Shown here: one piece after another, positions 1 through 8,134 of the stretch
How positions within the stretch are numbered: the first letter of the stretch is position 1
How the letters are laid out: each line of letters opens with the position of its first letter
Assembly (NCBI GenBank): GCA_007695145.1
Contig: REEI01000086.1
Location: 1-56,088 of the forward strand
Origin: Saprospirales bacterium
Lineage (GTDB): Bacteria; Bacteroidota; Bacteroidia; Chitinophagales; Saprospiraceae
Reading direction: 5' to 3'
DNA: 56,088 bases
Notes under the pieces: generated by a model
Database searches by the model: none
Told to the model about the DNA's origin: nothing
Seen by the model: the letters and a program-made list of their open reading frames with translations, nothing else
Made by a program: the position numbers and the translations under genes

Positions 1-2
1 AC

Positions 3-47
3 TTGATTGATGAGAAGCAAAAATTGTGTACAAGTCATTGATGCACA
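3..47. repeat. Dispersed 45-bp repeat, copy 1
   Basis: Aligns without gaps to 15237-15281 at 34 of 45 positions by eye, ending in the shared block TCATTGATGCACA. Both copies are intergenic. Function unknown. Confidence 0.4.
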
Positions 48-154
48 TATGGATAGGGTAATTAAATCATGCATTTTATTACTATTTAAACAACTGACTT
101 TAAAGTATTTAAGTAGGGAGGAATCTTTAGTAAAAAATTCTGAAAGGGGCATCC

Positions 155-184
155 GCTAATCTGTGTTGACTATTTAAGATTAGC
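155..184. repeat. 8-bp perfect inverted repeat
   Basis: Arms GCTAATCT (155-162) and AGATTAGC (177-184), loop of 14 bases. On the minus strand it is downstream of aroB. It may be a transcript-end hairpin or a protein-binding site; the sequence alone does not decide. Confidence 0.4.
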
Positions 185-299
185 CCTCATTGACTTGTCT
201 CGAGTGAAATTAACAAGGACTAAATGAGCTTTATTATTTAATAGCCTAATACAATTCTTCTATTGATAAAAATTCAATTCTTCGGGATATCAGTTTAGC

Positions 300-1418
300 T
301 CAGTAGTTATCGCGATAAAAAATAATTGCCTCTCTTATATTTTTGGCAGGTGCGGTGAGGTCATATTCAACATTGCCAACGTCCAACAGAAAGGTGAAAT
401 TTGGAATTCCGCCTTTATTCTTCTTATCCATCTTGATGTTCTCCATCATTTCTTCCAGCAGTTGGTCAGTAATTTCAGTCTTAGGATAAAATTTTCTAAA
501 GACCCCTAATATTTCTTCCAACCATTCTCCGGAATGACCATAGTGCCACATGGACAAATAGCACTCCATAACCATTCCCGCGGCCACTGCTTCCCCATGA
601 GTTATGAAGCGTTGATTGTTTAAATAGCAACTTTCTAGGGCATGACCGATAGTATGACCAAAGTTGAGTATTTTTCGCTTTCCGGATTCCTGAGGATCCG
701 TCTGAACAATCTGTTTTTTGATGACAACAGATTTTTCAATAAGAGGCATCAATTGGTTGATTTTCAGGGCTTCCATTTCTTTGATCTGCGTCCAAAGATT
801 GTAATTGAGGATGAGAGCGTGTTTCATTATTTCTGCAAAACCACTTAAAACCTCTCTTTCAGGGAGAGAGTCTAAAAATTTGTCATGCACAAATACTCCG
901 ATGGGATTTCTGAATAGGCCGATTAGATTTTTATAGCTCCTATAATTTATGCCAACCTTACCGCCTACTGAACCATCTACCTGTGACAAAAGTGTTGTTG
1001 GAAACTGAATGAAGTTCATGCCTCTCATATAGGTGGATGCACAAAAACCTCCAATGTCACAAATTACACCTCCACCCAAATTGATCATTAAGGAGTGACG
1101 ATCGGCTCCGCAATCAATTAGCTGATCATAAATGTAGCCTGCAGTGGAGAGTGTTTTATACTGTTCGATATAGTATGAAGACACTTCGCCCCTGGCTTCT
1201 TTATGTTTCCCTTTTGTCAGAGCAGGAGAATCATCAGGTATGGTGATGGACGAGAAGTTTTTTAGGCCTGAGAGCATTTTGAATTCATTGAGGCAATACA
1301 TTCTTGTATTGATGTCTGTCAGCACAATAATGTGATGATAATCGCGAATCAGATCGGTGAAATTATTCCAGATATCATCTAAGTAAATACTGTACTCGTC
1401 CAGTCTGATGTTTTTCAT
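300..1418 (-). CDS. aroB: 3-dehydroquinate synthase
   Basis: Catalyses the second step of the shikimate pathway, turning DAHP into 3-dehydroquinate in the cytoplasm with NAD+ and a divalent metal. The 372-residue length is normal. Family motifs are present in order: LGGGVICDIGGF (nucleotide-binding region), YMRG, FPTTLLSQVDGSVGGK, KNLIGLF, GFAEIMKHALI (metal-ligand glutamate), LNFGHTIGHALE (metal-ligand histidine) and HGEAVAAGM. Its ATG overlaps the stop of the upstream ABM-fold gene as ATGA, so the two are probably translationally coupled. Related sugar-phosphate cyclases share this fold, but the motifs fit ordinary AroB. No other shikimate genes lie in the window. Confidence 0.93.
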   Translation of the reverse strand: MKNIRLDEYSIYLDDIWNNFTDLIRDYHHIIVLTDINTRMYCLNEFKMLSGLKNFSSITIPDDSPALTKGKHKEARGEVSSYYIEQYKTLSTAGYIYDQLIDCGADRHSLMINLGGGVICDIGGFCASTYMRGMNFIQFPTTLLSQVDGSVGGKVGINYRSYKNLIGLFRNPIGVFVHDKFLDSLPEREVLSGFAEIMKHALILNYNLWTQIKEMEALKINQLMPLIEKSVVIKKQIVQTDPQESGKRKILNFGHTIGHALESCYLNNQRFITHGEAVAAGMVMECYLSMWHYGHSGEWLEEILGVFRKFYPKTEITDQLLEEMMENIKMDKKNKGGIPNFTFLLDVGNVEYDLTAPAKNIREAIIFYRDNY

Positions 1419-1735
1419 TTGCTCTCTTTGGTTTGGTTCGTGTCAGCATCGTACGTTAGATCCATCGACCATGCATCGGGTTTGTCAGCAAATAAAACTT
1501 TCGTGCTCTCCCAGGTTTGTCTGAAGAGGTTTGATTTTCTGTAATTGTCCAGGTGAATGGGAGATTCCCAGATGCTGTAAGTAAAAAAAACGTTGGGATA
1601 TTTGCGATCTCTGAATAATTTTAACGCATTGCAACCATCGAAACTCCTGATTGCCTCACAGGATTTGTTGAAAATTTCCAGGAATTGGTCTTCCTTACCG
1701 GGACTGATGACCAGTTTTACCAATCGCGTAAACAT
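1415..1735 (-). CDS. ABM-fold (antibiotic biosynthesis monooxygenase-like) small protein
   Basis: About 106 residues starting MFTRLVKLVISPGKEDQF. The opening beta strand with V-K-L-x-I/V and PGKE, a central helix with a cysteine, then FFTYSIWES and a helix with SNLFRQTWE match the small dimeric ferredoxin-like ABM fold (Pfam ABM, relatives of YgiN/HmoB). These proteins include quinol monooxygenases and haem-degrading enzymes, so the substrate cannot be told. I use the ATG at 1735 because the longer frame adds only six residues and the family begins at this strand. It ends in a 4-base ATGA overlap with aroB. A TATATTTG -7 element lies just upstream. Confidence 0.65.
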   Translation of the reverse strand: MFTRLVKLVISPGKEDQFLEIFNKSCEAIRSFDGCNALKLFRDRKYPNVFFTYSIWESPIHLDNYRKSNLFRQTWESTKVLFADKPDAWSMDLTYDADTNQTKESK

Positions 1736-1755
1736 CTTATAAAAATTTAGCAATG

Positions 1756-1763
1756 CAAATATA
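1756..1763 (-). promoter_or_regulatory. Bacteroidota -7 element TATATTTG
   Basis: Perfect TAnnTTTG on the minus strand, 21 bases upstream of the ABM gene start. No TTG at the usual -33 distance was seen. Confidence 0.45.
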
Positions 1764-1780
1764 GGGCTTTATTGGCCCTG
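1764..1780 (-). terminator. Possible terminator hairpin after the 472-aa gene
   Basis: On the minus strand AGGGC and GCCCT arms flank a 7-base loop, followed by TATATTT. It lies 30-45 bases past the stop of the 1808-3226 gene and overlaps the promoter region of the ABM gene. Short stem, so weak. Confidence 0.3.
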
Positions 1781-1807
1781 ATTATTTCTCGGTGGAAAAA
1801 TCTGACA

Positions 1808-3226
1808 TCAATACTCAAAATGCATGGGTTGGCAGGGATACCCGAACAGGCATTTTTCTTTAATGACATTTACCAGTACAGATGGAATGTAATTTTCCCA
1901 ACCCCCAACGTTATTTCTGATCATGTTGAGGACTTCTTCCGGCATAACGTGCAGTATTTCCGGATTGTAATCTTCCAGGTCTTTTATCAATTCGCTCTCC
2001 AGAAGGAATTGGTAAAGGTGCCGGATACCAGCAGGAACTGGCAGGTTTTTACTGTTCATAATGTCATTGCTGCCAAATTGAAGGGCTGGATAGGTGTAAA
2101 GATTGATTCTTTTAGTGAATAGGTCTCCAAAGGCATTGAGGAGGTTGCCGTCCTGATTTTGATAATACCTTTCATTGATGAGTTCCAGCAATTGTCTGAT
2201 GCCCAAAACAATTCCAAGTTTGTCTACCTTTTGCTCACTCAGATAGTTGATCAGGGCCTTGTGATTGTTAGAATTGGTGATAACTGTATCATATCCGAGG
2301 GCTCCAAGCACTTCGGCCCTTTCAATAAATTCCTCTTTTGCAGAAATGAGGTCTTTTCCAAGGCTAAGGGTGTTGATTTCTGCAAGCATCGCTACTTCCT
2401 CTTCCTCCACCTGATGAGCAGTAGCAAAAGCTTTCAGGCTGGTACTAAAAACATCCTCTGTTACTATAGTGGGCGGTTTGTAAGTGCCCCTAATTACCAT
2501 TGTGGGTCTTTTATAGTATTTTTCAGATGCATGAAGACTGTCACCCTCAGCAGAAAACATTGCTACATCTGCCAACCCGTTTTGAACCAATAGGTAGTTG
2601 AGCAATCTGTTGTCAAGATGATCGAAATCCGGACCGGATATTCTTATCATGTCGATTACAACCCTCCCTTTGAGGTAGTCCTGAAGGGATTTGACAAATT
2701 GATTGATGTCATTGAGAAAATAAAAGCAAGCATAAACCATATTGACACCCAGAATTCCTATTGCTTTAGCTTGCAGTTGGGGATCGTTATCCATCATTCG
2801 GGCGTGTACCACGAGATCATTGGCCGGCCCTCCCTCGCGGGTTTGAAAGCGGATACCCATCCATCCGTGACCAATATTGGTGCGATGAAAATTTAGCGCA
2901 GATATGGTATCGGAGAAGGCGAAAAAAAGACTTCCCGGCCTCTTTTCTGACAATCTTTTAATCAGCAGTTCATACTCGTGATCCAGCATTTTGTATAGCC
3001 TCGATTCACAGACATACCGACCGGTCAATTCATCTCCGTAAATACAATCCGAATAGGTTTTGTCGTATGCTGACATCGTCTTGGCAATAGTACCTGCTGC
3101 GGCACCCACTTTAAAGAAGTATCTTGCTACTTCCTGACCGGCTCCAATTTCAGCAAAAGTGCCGTAAATTTTTTGATTGAGATTGACTTCCAGTGCTTTT
3201 TGGTCGGTATCCAATTTTCGCTGCAT
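1808..3226 (-). CDS. Conserved cytoplasmic protein of unknown function (472 aa)
   Basis: Start is the ATG in MQRKLDTDQK. No signal peptide and no membrane segment. Conserved-looking blocks include YGTFAEIGAGQEVARYFF near residues 21-38, AKTMSAYDK, HGWMGIRFQ, KAIGILGVN, MIRISGPDFDHLDNR, FSAEGD and LGIVLGIRQLLELI. I recall this full-length family from Bacteroidota and other phyla carrying database labels such as nicotinate-nucleotide adenylyltransferase or TonB-dependent receptor. The sequence supports neither: there is no HxGH nucleotidyltransferase motif, no export signal and no barrel pattern. Best left as a conserved hypothetical. A perfect TATCTTTG -7 element lies 85 bases upstream. Confidence 0.85.
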   Translation of the reverse strand: MQRKLDTDQKALEVNLNQKIYGTFAEIGAGQEVARYFFKVGAAAGTIAKTMSAYDKTYSDCIYGDELTGRYVCESRLYKMLDHEYELLIKRLSEKRPGSLFFAFSDTISALNFHRTNIGHGWMGIRFQTREGGPANDLVVHARMMDNDPQLQAKAIGILGVNMVYACFYFLNDINQFVKSLQDYLKGRVVIDMIRISGPDFDHLDNRLLNYLLVQNGLADVAMFSAEGDSLHASEKYYKRPTMVIRGTYKPPTIVTEDVFSTSLKAFATAHQVEEEEVAMLAEINTLSLGKDLISAKEEFIERAEVLGALGYDTVITNSNNHKALINYLSEQKVDKLGIVLGIRQLLELINERYYQNQDGNLLNAFGDLFTKRINLYTYPALQFGSNDIMNSKNLPVPAGIRHLYQFLLESELIKDLEDYNPEILHVMPEEVLNMIRNNVGGWENYIPSVLVNVIKEKCLFGYPCQPMHFEY

Positions 3227-3628
3227 GCAGATTGTTTTTTTTATTCAACGGGAAAAGTCCCTATCTCATGGCCTCAAACTTAAGAAACCTTCAATTTTTT
3301 ATCGCACCCGCAAAGATAAAAGTTTTGAGTCGATGAATAAAAGCTCACAATCTTCGAGGCCTTAGGAGCTATACATATTATCAAAAATTCTCAGGTGCCT
3401 TATGGATTCTCAGGAGGCAGTATTAAATTGCCAAGAGCTTGTAATTGTCTCAAGTTGCGCATTTTTTTAGGAATGCAGTAAATCGCGTATTTCAACCAGT
3501 ATTTATACTTTTTACCCAATTGATGGAAGCCTCCACTTCAGTTTTTTGATTCGCCTTTTTGAAAAAATTCAATATTATTTTTTTAAAGATTCCAATCTCT
3601 GTATCTTTAGGGTCAAATTTTAATTATT
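3227..3628. other. Divergent intergenic region
   Basis: 402 bases between the divergent 472-aa gene and the GLUG-repeat gene. It holds the minus-strand -7 element at 3311-3318. On the plus strand TATCTTTA at 3602-3609 is a one-mismatch -7 candidate for the GLUG gene. A short frame at 3177-3365 has no family features. Nothing else recognisable. Confidence 0.5.
3311..3318 (-). promoter_or_regulatory. Bacteroidota -7 element TATCTTTG
   Basis: Perfect TAnnTTTG on the minus strand, upstream of the 1808-3226 gene, implying a leader of about 75-80 bases. No clear -33 element. Confidence 0.45.
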
Positions 3629-6376
3629 ATGAAATATTTCTTCCCCATCATTTTATGTATAATTTTTTGTTCAATGGGTTCTTCCCTTCATGCGGCTTCC
3701 GATACGCTTTACGCTGGTGGAAGTGGTTCTGAGGCTGACCCATTTTTGATTGAAAACGCCGAACATCTCAATAACGTAAGAGAAAATCTGAACGCCTATT
3801 TTTTACAAATTGCAGACATTCAAATGGATAGTGCTGATTTTGGTCAGGACCATTCATGGATTTCTATTGGAAACTGTGATGGAAATCTTGAGGGCACTCC
3901 ATTTACCGGAGTGTATGACGGAGGTGGATTTGCAATAGAGGGATTAAAGCTTGAAGATACTGAAGTGATTCCATTGGGGCTTTTTGGGTGCTCTCAGAAT
4001 GCTGTTTTTCGCAATTTACAATTAGTTGATGTAGAAATGAATTCTGTCAGTTGGAGCGGTGCCCTTTTGGGGTACAACCTTCCCGGCAATGTTACCCTCA
4101 TTGAGGGTATTTCTGCTAGTGTGACAGGACAATGGGGAGAAGAGTGCGGTGGAATAATTGGAAGAGGAGATTCTGTTTTGATTAGAAATTGCAGCGCAGA
4201 GATAGATGTTTTCTCAACGGATCGCTCCGGAGGGATAGCAGGCTTTCTGGCTGATAGTGAAATTCAAGACTCCGAATCGTCAGGTAAGCTGTCCGGAGGT
4301 GAGCATTTGGGAGGTATCCTGGGTAGAATTGATGATGGTATTGTCCAGGGTTCACAGTCCACAGTTCATATTGTTGCTGAAGATGGTGAATCGGGTGGAA
4401 TTGTAGGGGACGTCAATAGATCAACTATTCTCAATTGCCAATTCAACGGGGAGATAAGCTCTCAAGAAGCATCTGAATTGGGTGGCATAGTTGGAATTAT
4501 GTTTTTTGGAGAGATCATCAATTGCTCCTCTTCGGGAATGGTAGAATGTGTAAGCACTGCGGGTGGCATAATTGGAAATATGGTCGATGGGCAAATGGAT
4601 GGTTGTAACTCAACCATGCGAGTAATTGCAAGCTCAGGAATAGCAGCTGGGTTGGCGGGTATTGTGACTAGAAGTTCGATTTCAAATTCAACCTATAGTG
4701 GTGAAGTGGGACTTGAGGGTACCGGATTGTACAATGGAGGTATTGCAGGCTTCGTCTCATTGAACTCTGAATTGCAAAATGTATCCTCAAGTGGTCTTGT
4801 TATGGGAAACCAGGAATCAGGTGGAATTGTTGGCAACATAAATAATTCTTCTTCCATAACAAATGCTATTTCTGATGCAAACATTATTACCAACATCGCA
4901 GCGGGAGGAATTGCTGGCTCAGCAAATAATGCCTCCCTTGAATCCGTAATTTTCAATGGTATGGTGGAGTCCGGTGAATCTGCAGCCGGTATAGTTGGCA
5001 GGGTTCAGGGTGCAGCTTCAACTACAATTACTCTTGCCGTAAATAATGGGATTGTTGCTGGAGGTGATAATTCAGGCGGTATTGTTGGATTCCAAAGTGG
5101 ACCGCTGACTCTTAAATCGTCCTCTCACTTCGGACAGGTAGATGGACTGAATAGAGTAGGAGGCATGGTAGGTTACGTTTTAAACCAAACAGGACAGTAC
5201 AGCATGCTTCAATCATTGGGCGCAGTATTGGGATTTGAAAATGTAGGCGGGGTGTTTGGATCCATTCAAACTAATTCCGAAATCATTATAGACAGTACTT
5301 ATGTTATTTCTCTGATTTCGGGTGAAATTAATGTAGGTGGAGTTGCAGGATATATCCAAAATACTACTTTGCGAAATATAGCCTCAGAAGCGGAAATTAT
5401 AGCGGGTAGTAATGTTGGCGGCATAGTTGGAGAAATGGAGTCAGGTACTATTGAACTCTCTTATTTTAATGGATTGATTGAATCAGATGCTCAAAGCGGA
5501 GGACTTGCAGGTTATGCTTCTAATTCCACTTTTAGTAATTGTTATGCCAAAGGTGAAGTCCTGGAAGTGGAAGGTATGGCCGGTGGAATTGTGGGTTCCG
5601 GAGAGGATGTTCAGATAACCCATACCTACTCTGCAGTTCAAATGGGCTCCTTTGATAACAATCTATCAGGCCAGACCAATCCAGTTCAAATTTTAAATTC
5701 CTACTATTCCATCAATGTCATACCAGGAGATCCAAGTGATGAGTATGGCAGACAACTAAGTGAAATGGTCTATCGATACGATCTCAATGTCTATAAAGGC
5801 TGGGATTTTAATGAGATTTGGAGACACGACTTTTCAGGTATGGAAAATGATGGGCTCCCCTTTTTCAGATCTGAACAGGATGAGGGTTTCTGGTACGTTA
5901 GAATCCTTCCCTACAACAACTTAATGGGAAATGCGCAAGGAGATGGATATTTTGATGCAACAGAAGAGGTTTTAGTGTTTGCAACTCCAGCACAAGGTTA
6001 TGAGTTTATTCATTGGACAGATACCCTGGGAAATGTAGTAAGCGAAGAAGAAAACTATGTATTTAATATGCCTGAAGGAAATCTTTACCTGATACCTGTT
6101 TTTGATCAGGGCACCTCTACCCGTGATCTGGAGGGTATTATGATCAGGGTTTTTCCCAATCCGGTATCGAATTATCTCCACATTGATTCCGAAGTAATTA
6201 TCAATGGATTTGTTCTTTATAATTCCGAAGGAATAGAGGTTCTTCGTAGCCGGACATCTGGTGAGATTACTCAAATAGATTTAAGCCAACACAATTTGTC
6301 TTCCGGGATTTACCGACTTGGCCTGGAGATACAAGATGGATGGATATTTCGGGAATTAATGATTATTTCGAACTAA
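3629..6376 (+). CDS. T9SS type A cargo protein with about 18 GLUG-type repeats and an InlB-B-like repeat
   Basis: Secreted 915-residue protein. An N-terminal signal peptide (basic start, hydrophobic FFPIILCIIFCSMGSS, cleavage near HAA) is followed from about residue 170 to 680 by roughly 18 repeats of 25-35 residues. Each is built around G-G-I-(V/A/I)-G and a following N-C/S-x-S-x-G-x-(V/I) segment, the pattern of Pfam GLUG, a beta-solenoid unit. Residues about 755-830 (RILPYNN, FATPAQGYEFIHW, VFNMPEGNLYLIPVF) resemble an InlB B-repeat. The last about 80 residues (VFPNPVSNYLHI ... LSSGIYRL) are a type A sorting domain. It is probably an adhesin or surface-coat protein; no catalytic motif was seen. 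Confidence 0.85.
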   Translation: MKYFFPIILCIIFCSMGSSLHAASDTLYAGGSGSEADPFLIENAEHLNNVRENLNAYFLQIADIQMDSADFGQDHSWISIGNCDGNLEGTPFTGVYDGGGFAIEGLKLEDTEVIPLGLFGCSQNAVFRNLQLVDVEMNSVSWSGALLGYNLPGNVTLIEGISASVTGQWGEECGGIIGRGDSVLIRNCSAEIDVFSTDRSGGIAGFLADSEIQDSESSGKLSGGEHLGGILGRIDDGIVQGSQSTVHIVAEDGESGGIVGDVNRSTILNCQFNGEISSQEASELGGIVGIMFFGEIINCSSSGMVECVSTAGGIIGNMVDGQMDGCNSTMRVIASSGIAAGLAGIVTRSSISNSTYSGEVGLEGTGLYNGGIAGFVSLNSELQNVSSSGLVMGNQESGGIVGNINNSSSITNAISDANIITNIAAGGIAGSANNASLESVIFNGMVESGESAAGIVGRVQGAASTTITLAVNNGIVAGGDNSGGIVGFQSGPLTLKSSSHFGQVDGLNRVGGMVGYVLNQTGQYSMLQSLGAVLGFENVGGVFGSIQTNSEIIIDSTYVISLISGEINVGGVAGYIQNTTLRNIASEAEIIAGSNVGGIVGEMESGTIELSYFNGLIESDAQSGGLAGYASNSTFSNCYAKGEVLEVEGMAGGIVGSGEDVQITHTYSAVQMGSFDNNLSGQTNPVQILNSYYSINVIPGDPSDEYGRQLSEMVYRYDLNVYKGWDFNEIWRHDFSGMENDGLPFFRSEQDEGFWYVRILPYNNLMGNAQGDGYFDATEEVLVFATPAQGYEFIHWTDTLGNVVSEEENYVFNMPEGNLYLIPVFDQGTSTRDLEGIMIRVFPNPVSNYLHIDSEVIINGFVLYNSEGIEVLRSRTSGEITQIDLSQHNLSSGIYRLGLEIQDGWIFRELMIISN

Positions 6377-6409
6377 TTCAAAGTTCTTCTGTCATTAGCT
6401 TTTTATCTG

Positions 6410-6428
6410 CTTTTTTTGATTCAAAAAG
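6410..6428. terminator. Possible bidirectional AT hairpin
   Basis: CTTTTT (6410-6415) and AAAAAG (6423-6428) flank a 7-base loop between two converging genes. It could serve both transcripts, but an all-AT stem is weak. Confidence 0.25.
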
Positions 6429-6441
6429 TTGAGATGAATTG

Positions 6442-7902
6442 TTAATTGGAATTGATAATCAAGCGCTCATAGAAATTGGGTATCTTTTGTAAACCTTCAA
6501 TTGGTATGCGTTCATTCGTGCCATGTATGGTACTGAGGTATTCCTCTGTGATAACATAAGGGGCAAATCGATAGACATTTTCTGCAATAGTTGTATAATG
6601 CCTGGCATCAGCTACTGCATTCATGAGATTGGGAGTTATGGTTGCATCGGGAAATATCTCGAGAATTGAAGTGGCAATCGCATGAAAGGCTTCACTTTCC
6701 GTAGAGGAAACCGGCGAGGGCTCTGCGTAGAATCCCAATTTTTCTATCTCAAAGCGATCGTCATTTAAAACCCTACTAACGTGATCGATCACATCATTAG
6801 CGGTTGTACCGGGAAGTAATCTGAAATTTACGATCACCTCAGCCAAACCGGGAATTACATTTTCTTTGTCACCGGCTCTTATTATGGTGGGGGCGGTCGT
6901 CGTCCTGACCATGGAGGCCATGATCGGATCTGAAAGCAATTGGCGAATTACCAGGCCTTCAAATAGCCACAGATTGGCAAATACGGTTCGAGTGAGCAAA
7001 TCTGATTCAGTTGCAACAGTCTTTAAAAATTGTTTTACCGGCGGTATCATCAATGCTTCCATTTGATTGGTTTCTAATCTTACGATTGCCTCAGACATTA
7101 TTCCTATGGTGGTTCGTTTGCCGGGCATTGCAGAGTGTCCTCCGTTTTCCTTCAACACAATGCGCAAGCTTACAAAGCCTTTTTCTGACACACCTATCAT
7201 GGCTACATCATTGGTCAAGCCAGGCACTAACCCACGTGTTACTGCCAGGCCCTCATCCAAAACAAATTCCGGTCGAATGTTCATGGATTCCAGTAGATTG
7301 GAAATAGCAAGTGCACCTTTGGTTCCGCCAATCTCTTCGTCGTGGCCAAGGGCAATGTAAATATCTCTCTCCGGCTGATAACCCCTGCTCAAAAGGTTTT
7401 CAACCGCTTCCATGATTCCTATTACTGCACCTTTATTGTCGAGGGCACCCCTTCCCCATATATATCCCCCTGCATTTTTTCCGCTAAAGGGTGGAAACTC
7501 CCAGGACCCGTCGCTTTCTCCAGCTGGAACCACGTCATAGTGAGCTGCGAGTATAATGGGTGATCGCCCAGAATGGCCTTTCCCCGACCATCGGTATAGC
7601 AAACTCAGATCATTGATCTTTTTTAATGACAGCTTTTGATGAATCAACGGATATGTTTTCTCGAGAAATGCTTTGAAGTCTAGAAATGCTGAACTATCCA
7701 CCTGGGCACCGGGTTCGAGAGAAATGGTTTTGAATTGTATGGCAGTCGAAAGATTGTCTACCATTCTATTATATACTTCGGGAGTAATCGGCTCAGGTTG
7801 GGGAATTTCAAGCTCACTCTTAAAATTGATAGCCCTGAAAAGTAATATTGAGGTAAAAATAATTATTGATATAGCTAATCCGAAGAAAACACGCTTAAGC
7901 AT
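6442..7902 (-). CDS. M20-family metallopeptidase / N-acyl amino acid hydrolase-like, membrane-anchored
   Basis: Zinc-dependent amidohydrolase of peptidase family M20 (ArgE/DapE/CPG2; closest in style to PM20D1/carboxypeptidase S). Motifs, numbered from the ATG: AAHYDVVPAG with H121 and D123, WGRGALDNKG with D155 (bridging), HDEEIGG with E189-E190, then FVLDEG and a late HGTNERIP with the last zinc histidine. All catalytic residues are present. One hydrophobic stretch near residues 4-24 suggests a signal anchor, so the enzyme probably acts in the periplasm. The longest frame begins with TTG at 7917; the ATG at 7902 (MLKRVFFGL) is preferred. Substrate cannot be inferred. Confidence 0.85.
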   Translation of the reverse strand: MLKRVFFGLAISIIIFTSILLFRAINFKSELEIPQPEPITPEVYNRMVDNLSTAIQFKTISLEPGAQVDSSAFLDFKAFLEKTYPLIHQKLSLKKINDLSLLYRWSGKGHSGRSPIILAAHYDVVPAGESDGSWEFPPFSGKNAGGYIWGRGALDNKGAVIGIMEAVENLLSRGYQPERDIYIALGHDEEIGGTKGALAISNLLESMNIRPEFVLDEGLAVTRGLVPGLTNDVAMIGVSEKGFVSLRIVLKENGGHSAMPGKRTTIGIMSEAIVRLETNQMEALMIPPVKQFLKTVATESDLLTRTVFANLWLFEGLVIRQLLSDPIMASMVRTTTAPTIIRAGDKENVIPGLAEVIVNFRLLPGTTANDVIDHVSRVLNDDRFEIEKLGFYAEPSPVSSTESEAFHAIATSILEIFPDATITPNLMNAVADARHYTTIAENVYRFAPYVITEEYLSTIHGTNERIPIEGLQKIPNFYERLIINSN

Positions 7903-7961
7903 ACTTTTTTTATTCAAATGTATGAAAAACTTAGCACAGGGCTTCTTTTGGTAATTTCGTT

Positions 7962-7991
7962 CATATCTAGATTTCTATACCCATATCTAGA
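7962..7991. promoter_or_regulatory. Two direct repeats CATATCTAGA, 20 bp apart
   Basis: CATATCTAGA occurs at 7962-7971 and again at 7982-7991, an offset of exactly 20 bases or about two helical turns. Each contains the palindrome TCTAGA. They lie between the divergent M20 peptidase and galE genes, where a shared operator would be placed. The regulator is unknown. Confidence 0.4.
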
Positions 7992-8106
7992 AAGATGATA
8001 CTTTACGGGGTTTCTGTGATTTCCGGGGGCCTGTTTCAAGCTTTTTTAAAGAGATTTTAGGTATTGGGATTTTGAGTCTGGTTTAGGATTTTCTAGGTGA
8101 AGTCCA

Positions 8107-8114
8107 TACCTTTG
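8107..8114 (+). promoter_or_regulatory. Bacteroidota -7 element TACCTTTG for galE
   Basis: Perfect TAnnTTTG, 20 bases before the galE ATG, giving a very short leader. No TTG at the usual distance. Confidence 0.5.
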
Positions 8115-8134
8115 TTTTACTTCAATAAGTGCAA

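Larger units (their letters stand above)
1..299. other. Non-coding left edge, downstream of aroB
   Basis: No convincing gene. It holds two structures. An inverted repeat, GCTAATCT at 155-162 and AGATTAGC at 177-184 with a 14-base loop, lies about 120 bases past the aroB stop and could end that transcript, although no T tract follows the stem directly. A 45-base segment at 3-47 resembles one at 15237-15281 (described separately). The segment may continue left of the window. Confidence 0.5.

Noticed and set aside
1808-3226. Calling the 472-aa protein a nicotinate-nucleotide adenylyltransferase
   Set aside because: No HxGH or SxTxxR-type nucleotidyltransferase motif is present, so the database-style label is not supported.
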